This document shows, one piece after another, positions 21,636-33,600 of a DNA stretch of 64,000 nt. Within the stretch, counting starts at the first letter, position 1, and every line of letters begins with the position of its first letter. The notes under the pieces are model-generated. The model was not told the DNA's origin. It saw nothing but the letters and a program-made list of their open reading frames with translations, and did not search any database. Source of the DNA: Rhea pennata (Eukaryota; Chordata; Aves; Rheiformes; Rheidae); the NCBI RefSeq assembly GCF_028389875.1, contig NC_084671.1:26071083-26135082 (forward strand), given 5' to 3'. A program made the position numbers and the translations under genes.

Positions 21636-24600
21636 GTAAGCGACAGCGGCTGCGTGCGTCACCCCGCGCCGGCTCCCCGGGCCGCCGCCGCCGCCGGGGT
21701 GGGGGGCAGCGCAGAAGCTGCCCAGGCCAAGTGTGGGTGTGGGGGGGGCTGGGGCGGGGGAGCAGCGCGGGAACCGATGTAACTGCCGGCCCTGACGAGC
21801 AGCGTTCAAGGCTGAGCTGCTGGGTGGGGGTGGGGGTGTCTGTGTTTCTTTGGGGTATTTTTTCAGTGTGTTTTTTAGCAAAAGAACTGATTGGTGAGTA
21901 CAGGAACACTTCATTCAGCTGAAAATGGAGCAGGAGCCCTAATTTTAGCCTGTGTTGTCCCTGCAGGTTTTGCTGGGCTACCAGGGGTGATTTTGAGTGG
22001 TGGGGTGGGATGTGGAGGTGTGCTTTTGCTTTTGATTTTTTTCTTTAACGCTTTGATGCTCTGATTGCATTAATCTTCCATTAAGTGTTTGATGTGAGAC
22101 TCTGTCACTTCAATAAGCACATCCTGTCCTTCAAAGAAAAAGCTGTCAGTGCTCCTTTGAAGGAGGCTGTTAGGTGCATGTGTTAGAGATGTCCTGGAGT
22201 GCCCAGCTTCACAGGGGATAGCCCTGAAGGGGGCTGCAAAGAAGCAATGCCAAAGTTCTTAGATTTTTCTCCTTTGGCATATGTTTCCTTGTAAGAATGA
22301 ACCTCTTTTCAGCTGTCTCCTTTTGTATCTGTGCTTCTGGCATCCCATCTTTGACATGGTGGATAACCAGTGCATGTTCCTTGCCGATTTTTATCCTTTT
22401 CCTCAGAGTTCCTTTTTTCTTTCTGTACCAGTGAGCGATGAATCTAATCGAGACTCAGAAGTTACCCCTAGAGAGCACATTGGTCCTGGTGGCTCCATAC
22501 AACCTCGAGAAGAAAAGCAGGAACCAGTGGTGGTTCGGCCGTATCCACAGGTTCAGATGTTGACACAGCACCATCCTGTGCAGTCTGGTGCCCCAGTGAC
22601 AGTGACAGCTTCACCAGCGCATTTGACTCCAGCTGTACCACTTTCCTTTTCAGATGGACTGATGAAGGTAATGAGGAGGTTCACAACTAATAGGAGAAAA
22701 GAACACTTAAATTAGAAAAAGCAAGCAAATTTCTTACTTTCTCTCAAGTAACTCTTAAGATATCTGTAGCTGTATTTAATCTACATTAAAACTCAAGAGT
22801 GTTGAGTAAGCACAAACACAAACCAGAAACTCAGCTGCTTTTGTTGCTTAAGCAGTGCTATGCTTCTACTGACTGCACCCTTCCTTGCATGTGTGCATCT
22901 TCCATGTGACACACTGAAGACTTCACAGTATCATGGCATTCTTTTTATGGGTCTCTTTTTCTCATTTATCTCCTAAGTGAAAAATAATCACTGTTAGTTT
23001 CCTAAAATCTTCTCTGAAAGAGTGAATGAGAATGTTAAATTAACTGATAACGTTTCTGTGTCTGTAGGGGAATACCATAGCCCCAACAGATCCCACTTAG
23101 GACTCATGCAGTATGTCAGAAGATGCTTGTTTCCAGTAGAAAAGATGTTCTTTCCTTGTTTCCAATGAAAAGGAATAGCTCTTGATGGCCAATATCCTGC
23201 CTTCTCAAGTACTTCACCAGAATTGTCCTTGGGCAAAGCTGGCTTTTTGTCCAAGTTGTGATTTCCAAAAATGATCTTAGCTTCAACATTGAACCGTTGT
23301 TTAGAGTTGCCAACATTCCAGTCTGTGTGTGTCTTGTAGCCACCTTTGAAGCCTACTATGCCCAGTCGGCCCATTGCTCCTGCTCCGCCTTCTACTCTGT
23401 CAGCTCCCACGAAGGTTCCTGGACAGGTCACTGTCACCATGGAAAGCAGCATCCCACAGGCTCCAACAATTCCAGTGGCAACAATCAGCGGACAGCAGGT
23501 TGGTTTTTTTCTGTTTCAGGTCACTGCTAAGTCAGGTCAGTGCTGATATTGGTACAGTGGAGGAGGGATCTTGAGGGGAAACTCACTTCCCTACTCAGTG
23601 GCTATGAGCTGCTGGATCAGTTTTATTTGGAACATTAAATGTCAGTCTCAAAACTGCTGACTTGTTGTAACGCTCCACCTGATGAAGCACGTGAGGCTAC
23701 AGTAGTAAAATAATATCCAAAAGCTGCTATACAGTTGAAATGGTGAGTTATACACTTTCCTATAAAGATGGCTGTTTTGGTTTCACTTAAAGAATTTCTA
23801 ATATAGATGAACTGCTGGGATTCACTAATGTTGTGTTCTTTACCATTGTTTCCTGCTCTGCTCCCAAGAGAGTTAAGTGTTATGTTTTGCATTGGATTCT
23901 TATTAAACCATTAGTTAGAGAACTTGGCAGGGGAAAGTGTGTAGATAATGCGTTAGTACTTGATGCAATTTTGACTACAAAGCCAAATCCCAGTACTTGT
24001 GGTCCGGAAGTAGTTTGCCAGAACATGCATTGCTGAACCTCTGAACTTCTGGGGTTTCCATGTAAAGTGTCTTTAGCCAGCCTGACTTGGATCCATCTGA
24101 GGATATGCGGCAGTTCCAGTGGATTTTGTTATCTTAATGAATATCTCTGTAAAATCCATTTTCTGGTAATCCTGGGGTTTATTGTTGTCATGCTTCCTGG
24201 GTTCATGCCATTCTCTTGACTCTATTGAAGAGGTGGTAGGAACCTGTGCCTTGGAAAGAAGTCTCTAATGGCGGGAGGGCCGTCTCTCTGGTTGCTATGT
24301 GGATGACTGCTGACTGACAGTCACTGATTTGCCAGCCAGAGAAGCAGAACTCTGAAACAGCTAAATGATGCATGCAACCAGTGTGCAGTGCATATTTCTA
24401 CAAAAGCTCTCTTCTATCTTTGGGACCTTTATATGGTAGATACTGTTAGTGTGGCCATTAATGCTTGTCAGCACAGCTCATAGTTTATTTGGGTTTTTTT
24501 TTTCTTTTTTTTTTTATTTAACTCTGCAGGGGCATCCTAGTAACTTGCACCACATCATGGCTACCAATGTGCAGATGTCTATCATCAGAAGTAGTGCTCC

Positions 24601-27600
24601 TGGGCCTTCTCTGCACATCGGAGCTTCTCACCTACCCCGAGGTAAAGTCAGATTTAGTGGTGCTGCTGCAGACTTCTGTTCATAACCTCTCAGAGAAGGT
24701 ATATCTAGCTTTCATCTCCAAAATTCTCACTGTTAAGGTTGTTATCATAAGTGGAACTTCAGGTGACTGCTGGCCTTTTTTTTTTAAAGTATTACGGTAC
24801 CTTCAGTCATTTGGGCCAGGACTGATTGACAGTGTTTAAAATGCTGGCAGACACCAGCATTTCCCTTACTCTAGTTTTGTGCTGGTAAAACAGTAAATGT
24901 TTTCAGGGAAAAAGAAAATCTGCTAGTATAGATTGGCCTGTCATGCAAATATCACATAAGTTCTTGGTGGTAAGTGTTGTCTGGAGCAGTTAAAGTTGTG
25001 CAGCATCTTCCTGTAACCACCTTTCACAGGATCATGCACGCATTGTTGTGCATGTTAATGTATCATCTGTGTGCATTTGTGCTCAAGATAAATGCTGATG
25101 CTAATTACATAGACTCTCATCTCCCAGGATTCTGACTGCTATGGCTTACAAAACAGGAGATCAGCCCCTTAAAAGAAGCCATGTGGTCAATTAGCATAAT
25201 CTGTCAAATTTCTGATTACAGATTTACTTTTAAAAAGCTCGTGGATTGGGTTTCTGGTTCAACTTGAAATTGATCCAAATTTCAAAATAAAATTTATATT
25301 TCTCTCCACATTCTACATTATTCTGTTGCTCAAGAAAAAAGAAAATTGAAATGATCAAAGGTATAATCCTCTTTTGCTAGAGTAAGTGGAAGGACTATAT
25401 AGTTTAAGTAAACATAATTTTGTTCATTTGACTCCTGTGGGGCAGCTGACGTAAGTTTTGTATTTTCAGTTAGTGTGTGTTTTCCTTTTTTCCCCTACTA
25501 CTCTTTCCCTTACTTTATTCTCTTGAGCTAATATTTTCAATGAAATGATACTTACAGAAACTATACAGTTTAGTCCATCAAACATTTTAAAGACTCTGTG
25601 CCTTTTACAGTGATGTGTTATGATCAGGAGACAACAAATAAGAGACAAATTAACCAAAGTTTTATGCTGTTGCAGGTTCTAACGTTGTGTGTTTTTTCTA
25701 TTTATTGCACATTTATTTATTTATTTATTTTCTTCTGAGCTTTGGCAGGTGCAGATTGATTGTTAGTATCGGATGACTCATTTTCACATTAGTCCAATAA
25801 TCAGATTGTTTGAATTATTCCTATTCATTTCCATAGCTTGAATAGAAGAAGATTGGATTTACAAAATAACATTATTGTATATAGGAGAAAAGATACTATT
25901 TTAATGAAAATAGTATCTGCCCGTCCCGAAGTGCTTTTGAGAGTCTTAGCTATTCTTGTTGCAAGTCTTACTTTAAACCTGTGTCACTTGAACTAAAAAT
26001 ACGTGTGAAATGAAGCTAACATAAGAATCTCTCTGTGGTCGTAGTTGAGCCCTTTGGATACTTGGTGCTTTAACACGCTTGATTTGTTTCCCAGGTGCAG
26101 CGGCTGCTGCAATGATGTCCAGCTCTAAAGTAACCACAGTCCTCAGACCAGCGTCACAGTTGCCAAATGCAGCTGCGGCTCAGCCAGCAGTTCAGCACAT
26201 CATTCATCAACCGATCCAGGCAGGTATCAGCTAAGCAGCTATGCAGAAATACTAACAACTGCTCCAAGTTTTGCATGATACCTGCTTGAAATACATAACC
26301 TGTAGCCCTGTACTTATTGGACAGAGGCTACTGGCAGCTTTCCTCCCATTCTCTTTCTCGGGTACCAGTTTCTGATAACAAGCAGTGGAGGAAACATTAG
26401 TCCTGCAGTTTTGTTTTATTTGTAGACTTGGTGCCAGAAGTCAGGTTTGTAACTGTCTCCAAAGCTGAGAGGAAGATTTAGTTTTTAAAGCCCTGAAAGA
26501 TCTGATCTGATATGCTGGTGTTGATTTAGTCTTAAGTATATGTATTGATGTAGAATTAATAATTACATGATGTAGAATTAATAATTACAAAAGCTTATTG
26601 AGTTTTTTTTAGTATCAGCCTAGATACATATATAAGCAAAAGATTGTAGAGATCTTCAGCTACCATAGTTTGTTTCCAAAGTTAGAATAAAGAGTTAAGC
26701 CTTTTAACTCTAAGTGTAAAGGTCTCTGTGTCATCATCTTTGATTTTTCTAGGTATGCTTAGTTTGAGGTTTCTTTTTATTTTGCAGGGAACAGTCCTTT
26801 GGCTTTTCCCCAAAACATTTATAGAGTATTGCATCTCTGAATCACGTCCATACAGATCTGGTCTTGTTAACTTTCTTGGTCACTGACTACCTCTGATGCA
26901 GCTGCTGTGAAAACCAGGACAAATCCGCTTTGGAGCTTGCAGATCAATTCAGAAAGACTGAGCATCTTAGAATGCCAAAACTTTTATGATGAGACCTAGG
27001 AAAAACAGTTTTAGCTAAATAGTTCCTAGTCATTGTCTAAATTGCAGTCCTCTAAATGGCTCTTTTGTCTTGATTTTTATAGTCTCGTCCTCCTGTGACC
27101 ACTTCAAGCACTATTCCTCCTGCTGTGGTGGCAACTGTCTCGGCCACAAGAGCTCAGTCTCCAGTTATAACTACAACAGCAGCACATGCTACAGAGTCAA
27201 CCCTCAGGTAAAGAAGCTCAAGACAAATTCTGTGATACCTACAATGTTCTGACTTTACAGACCGCAAGAAAAGAAAGCATATGTGTTAGTCATCTTGAGT
27301 TGATGCTCCTCTAGGTGTGGGATGGTATAATACAAAAATAGTAATGCTTGTAAAATGCTTCCAGATCTATGGTGAATGAAAACTACTGTAAACATTAAAT
27401 GTTGCCCTCTTTTGAGAAAGAAAAAGCTTAGTGAATCAGTCTATTACCTACTGCTTATTGGAAAGCAGACTTTCTGTTTTAGGAATTTGTGGATAATGCA
27501 GCCCATCTTTTTGTGCAAGGCCCAATAAAAAATTACATGTGAATTTGAAGCACTTAAAGCATCCCTAATTAAAAAAAATCTTCTTTATCAACTGATACTA

Positions 27601-30558
27601 ATATAAATATGTCCTAGACAGATAGTTACAGAAGATAGGCAGTGAGGATACAACAGTGGTGTTCAGTTTCCTGTGTTGCTTTAATATACAGTGGAAAGTA
27701 TTGGTACTGGTAAAGAGGCCTGATTTGTCTCTCTGCGTTTTATCTTTCAGATTTAGTACCATCTGATAATTTTCCCTTTTATTTAATTTATTTATTTTCC
27801 CTCTCTAGTCGACCTACTCTGTCTATCCAGCAGCACCCACCTTCTGCAGCTATTAGTATTCAGCGGCCTGCACAGCCAAGGGATACAGCTACTCGGATTA
27901 CACTGCCATCTCACCCGGCTATAGGAACACAGAAGCCACAGCTGCACACCATGGCTCAGGTAAGTTGCAAGAGGAAGATCCTCTTTTGCTTCATTCAGAC
28001 CTCTGTCATCTGTATCTTGATAGCTAAGATTAAATTTGGGGAAAGAATTAATATTAGGCTAAAAACTCACGTTCTTTAGAGTCAGTGCAGCAAAAAATAT
28101 GCTTGTCTAAACATGAAGCTTTCTTTTCTTTTTATAGAAAACTATTTTCAGTACTGGTACTCCAGTGGCAGCAGCAACAGTGGCACCTATTTTAGCAACA
28201 AATACCATTGCTTCAGCTACCACAGCTGGTGAGTATTCATAATGCAGTTGTGGGAGACCGTTTTCTTGAAAAAGGAACCTGATTGCTTTTGGGAAAACAC
28301 CTTATGGTAAAGACTGTATTTGGAAGTGTGTGAACAGACTTAAGGAGAGAAATTTGAGTTCTTCAGGGGTTGTCCGTATTGGGTTTTTTGCTCTTTATTT
28401 GTATATACATATATACTAGTGCGGTAGGGCTCCACAGAAAGATCTCTTTAATTCTTTTTCTCCCCTTCTAGGTTCTGTTTCTCACACCCAAGCGCCTACA
28501 AGTACTATTGTCACCATGACAATGCCCTCCCATTCTTCCCATGCTACAGCTGTCACAACCTCAAACATCCCAGTTGGTGAGTGACTTCAAGAAGAGTATG
28601 TGTAACTGATACTTCAGTCTTCTGTTTTCGCTAGTGGTGGTTGTTCATATTTGGAAATCAAAAAAGGGAAGAAAATCTCTTCAGGCTGGGAGAAATCAAT
28701 TAACAGGTCTGCTGTGGCATAACTCTCTTTAATACATGGAAGAAATGAATGTTCTGGGAGAAATAAGTAATAAAATGGTTCATTAACCTTTTCAGTTGTA
28801 TCTTCAGACAAACTTGGGCCTTTCAGCATCTCAGAACTTAGTCTATGTTCTAGAAGTTGTAATGGTTTGATGATACGAATATGGTTTTCTTAGCTGATTC
28901 TGTCAGTTCCTTCCTTTGCTTTTAGAGGTATTAGCTCTAGCCTAGCTAAGTCTGATTAGCACTTTCAGTTGAAAGTAGAAAAATCTAAGCTGTAATGGTG
29001 GGGGAAGTTTGCCTAAATTTAGAACCTGCCTGAGAGATGCTTCCAGCAGAACTGCTGGTGTTCAGATTAAATCTCCTTTTGTTCATCTCCTCAGTTCTCC
29101 TGTCCATCTTTCCATGGTCTTGTTCTGTTGAAATTTTCTTATGTCATCCTCTAACATAAATTTCCAAGAAGTGGAGTTACATCTCAATACACTAGTGTTT
29201 CCTGGTGTATACATGTCTGCCCTTTGTCCCATTTCGCATTGTTTATAAGTTTTCAAAGCAGAATTTGATATAGGATCCTGACAGCAGAAAGGATTGGTTG
29301 GATCATAAAGATGTAACTTTATTTTGAGTAGGTGTGTAACTTAGTTTGTTAGGAAATATAATTTGTGTGTGTTCATACTGTCCTTGTATTCTGGTGGGAA
29401 CTGAGGAAAAACCGTAAGATGGATATGCTTTGTTTGCCTTAATCTTTCTTCCGCTTGATGAAATCATTGTGAGTAGAAAATCATCTGATTTTTAGGCAGA
29501 AGAATTAGTCCTGCCTTTGCAGGGTCTGATGGCTTTTTCTTTGACTATTTACCGATTCCTTATTTGTTTTCATGCAGCTAAAGTGGTTCCTCAGCAAATC
29601 ACGCATACTTCTCCCAGGATCCAGTCTGATTACACAGCAGAGAGGAGTAATCTCATTCCCATCCCTGGTCACCGGGCATCTCCAAACCCAGTAGCAATGG
29701 AAACCAGAAATGACAACAGGTGGGGAAATATCACCTCTATGAATGAGGGAGGTGTGAGTAGGCTGTTTCATGAAATAGTATCTTCCAAAGCTTGGTGGGA
29801 TTTGGTACTTGTAAATGAACTGTAGTTGAGATACTTTATAGCTTCTGACAGATGAAGGCTTGGCCCAAAGGCAGGGGTTGAAGATGAATAGTTGAAATGG
29901 CGTGTGTGTGTGTGATACTTGCTGTTTTTTGTTTATAGGCAGTCAGTGCCTGTCCAGTTCCAGTATTTCTTACCAACATACCCGCCTTCTGCCTATCCTT
30001 TGACTGCGCACACCTACACCCCTATCACCAGCTCTGTGTCTACCATTCGTCAATACCCAGGTAAGACCTCTTTGGAGACTTTGGTGCAAGCTGACCTTGA
30101 CACTTAGCTTACATATTAGCTGTAGTGATGGGAGAGGCTAAGAGGTTTGCAAGCTTGATTCTGACAATCAAGGCTTTTGATTTATGGTTGGCTGTAGGGA
30201 AGAAGTATGAGCAGAGGGTTCTGAACTACTTCAGAAGCCTACTAAACATAGCTACTAACCATTTTCTTCAGAGGTTTACATTGACTGACTGTCCAAGGGT
30301 TTGTACCTCTGTGAAAAATTTTATATTCCACAAATCAAAAACAACTGAACTGCTCCAAACTAGCCCTGTCTGTGTATTCATGTCTCAGTGTTCTGATAAG
30401 CCCATTTTCATCTTTGCACATGATTGAATCTCTGAAGCTGACAATTTCACAGGTCTCTGCATTATGGAGCATGTCAGAAAACACTTGGTTGTGTTGGTTA
30501 CATATGATGGAAACCAAAAGTGGAAAACACAGGCTGCATTGCATGGAAAAAAGGGGTG

Positions 30559-30607
<49 letters not shown>

Positions 30608-33600
30608 GGGTCATATCAGGATTTGAAGTGGGCTTTCAAGATAGTTAAAATGACTCACATGAGGGAAAGGTGAGCTCTTCCTAAGTTTTTCTTGCTGAAG
30701 GGTTTTAAAGGAGAATATGCAGGTGAGTTGTGTTGGGTGGTTGTTGGCTGCTGTGGTTCAGAAGTGGTTACAGAGCCTCCAAAGCAGCATGATTTTTCAT
30801 GTTTTTCCTAAATTCAGCTGATAGATGTGGAAGGCAGCATTCCCCCACAGGCAGGGAAGACAGCAAGGACACATGTGAGAGGAGTTAGTGACATTGCCAC
30901 AGGAATGTTGTGCGAGTCCACAAGGCAGACTGTCAGGAGCTTCAATTTTGGCAGTGTATGGAGATGCTGGGCTAATGCTGATGAAGAACAGATGTGGGTT
31001 TTTCAGCAGAAGCTCGTGGACAGACACTTTGCTTTCAAAATTGATTTGAAACACTATTTGAAAGTACTTATGGCAGTAACTGGTGACAACTCCAAGCAAA
31101 GAATGCAGGGTATCCTCAGGAGGAGGAGGGACATGCAACTGTGCTGAGGACAGCTACTGGAGGGCTTAGATTAAAAGTATAGAGGAGGCTTTAAAGAAGA
31201 TCACTGGAATAAGGGGTGTTAATGTGGAATTTTGAGGAAGGTTGGCTTTGACTTTCCAAATGCTGGTTGTACTTGTATAGTCTCCAAAATTATTTTGTTG
31301 GATAGAAAATTCTGCAACAAGAACATTTCACATGGGGTGTTTAACTAACGGAATTTATGCGCCATACTTGTATATAGAAGCCATTTTGCAGGCCCTGGTT
31401 CAAGATTTCATTTTTTTGACAGCTGTTTTCCAATTGGCTGTCAGCACAAGAACTCGATTGAAACCCTGTGATGATGACAAAAACAGCTTACTCTGTGATG
31501 AGAGGGCTCTCCATTGTTAGCAAGCAAGTCTATTGTTAGCAAGTTAGCACTTGCACTGTGTTTGGCTGTAGAAATTGTGATAGTGTCCTGTAAATACTGG
31601 AAATTTGGAGATCCAGAAACTGCAGACAATCTGACAGCATTGTTAAATATCACCCATTGCAGCTGTTCGGGAGATGTGCAATCTTTATAGCAAATCTGGG
31701 AAGACAGAATCTTAGTTACTTAGCACTGTAAATACTTCATAGGGAACATTGTTTTGCCACAAAAGGATCTTATCTTTAGTTTACCTGTAGGGTTCAGCCT
31801 GTAATTAGCTGTAAACCCTGTTCTGCATCAGATAAAATTGTACTCAAGTTTGGAACATTCTTTTCCGGTTGAGCTAAGGAAAATTTTTCATGATTGTGGC
31901 TGGGGTAAGGGGAGAAGTAAGCCAGCCACATCTTAACGTACTTACACTGGAGTCTTTACTTTCTTCACTTGCTTTGGCATAATCACGGGTGTTTTTCTTA
32001 GTTCATGTAAATGAATGATCATTTCTGTGGAAGACTGTTTTCTGAAAAGAAAGGCTTTAGCTCCTTAATTTTCTTTTAAAGCAGGAAAATATCAAGTGCT
32101 GGCACTTACAGGACTTGTAAGATAATACTGCAATGAGAAAAGCAGTGCACTGATTTCCAAGATTGGAAGTTGGGTACAGAAATGTTACTTGAGCCTAATT
32201 TTAAAAGTGGGATAAACTTTACTCTCTTGGAGCAATATCAAATAGAAAATGGGATGAAAATAAATAGTAGTATCTAATTCTTCTGGCAGACACTCTTGCC
32301 TCTCTGTTGTCAAATGGGAATTTGTTACTGCTCCAAGAATGCTAGCAAATTAATTTTTAAAATAAATCATCTTTGAAAGTAAATATTTTCAGCCAGTGAG
32401 AGGTGTGTGGAGAACAAAGACCCTCTGGACAGGAGTGGTGATACCCATGTTGCTGTTCCCAGTTTCAGCCCAGGCGCCCAACTCTGCAATCACCGCTCAG
32501 ACTGGTGTAGGAGTGGCCTCCACTGTCCACCTCAACCCCATGCAGCTGATGACTGTAGATGCGTCTCATGCCCGGCACATCCAGGGGATCCAGCCAGCAC
32601 CCATCAGTGCCCAGGGGATCCAGCCAGCACCCATCAGTGCCCAGGGGATCCAGCCAGCACCAATTGGGACACAGGGACTGCACCCCACTGCGCCTATTGG
32701 CACGCAGGGGCTCCAGGCAGCGCCGATCAGTGCTCAGCAACCACAAACAGAGACAAAGACTTCAGGTAAATGTCATCAGCAGGGTCCCTGCTTTGGGCCT
32801 GGTCAAACCAGTTGAACTTCAGATTGTCTACTGGGTGTTTAGGCTTAAGTTTTTCTTTTATCCTCTGAGAAACGATCTTTTTATGGTCGTTGTGGCTCAG
32901 TAATGGGTGTTAAATATGGTTATATATATATGTTTTGCCAGCAAAGTTTCTTTGCCTCTGATGTTATTTCTTAATTTTAAGTGTGTGGGGTTGGTGTACT
33001 TGGGTGGCACTGGAAGGGTTACTTCACCTGAAAAGCCTGACAGTGCCAAAGATCAAATAATTCTCTTCAGTAAACCCTTGTGGGAAGTGTTAGTTGCAAG
33101 TAGCATGACATTTTGTGAACTGTTCCAGCTACACTTTAGATCACAGTAGCAATCAAAAAATCTGGCCAGGTACCTTCAGCAGTTGGTAACCTGATCTTGG
33201 ACTGTGCTAGAAACCCTCATGTCTGAAAAATGATTGGTCCGGTGAAATCCCAACAGCTTACTGAAGAAAGAGGATATGACTGCAAAGAGAATGTGCTGCT
33301 AGCAAAGCTGGCAGATGTGTCATGTGGTGTCTTCCTGACTGTCTAAATACTCCGCATCAGTTGGTAGCTGAGTTGGCCAAACAGCCTTGGCAGAAGATCA
33401 GAATGTAAACACAGCTGACGAGTGCTTGCTTACAAGTGACATGTATTGCCACGTAGACTCTACTAGGAGTGTTTTCCCATTGACGCAGTTGTGTTGGTGA
33501 TCTCCCTAGTGATGTCTGCCTTTTCTGTTTCATCTGGAAAAGAGTATTTCCCTAGCAACAGTCATTAGGCAGGGAGTAGTTTCCGTCTGTCCTACAGAAG

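Larger units (their letters stand above)
20480..21780. promoter_or_regulatory. SAP130: CpG island and promoter region of SAP130
   Basis: A dense CpG island flanks the SAP130 start codon. It contains nine CCAAT or ATTGG boxes, many GC boxes, a CTCGCGAG palindrome at 20760-20767 and a ZNF143-type motif at 20789-20801. No TATA box is evident. The transcription start is not visible from sequence. I place it broadly between 20.75 and 21.5 kb. Confidence 0.75.

Noticed and set aside
20853-21922. Several frames of 90-190 codons on both strands around the SAP130 promoter
   Set aside because: CpG-island frames with Arg/Ala/Gly/Pro-rich products. Only the frame from the ATG at 21515 up to 21635 matches SAP130.
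22281-22431. N-terminal extension of the second SAP130 coding exon (50 extra codons upstream of 22432)
   Set aside because: The open frame runs back through the intron. The acceptor CTGTACCAG and the phase from the start exon show that the exon begins at 22432.
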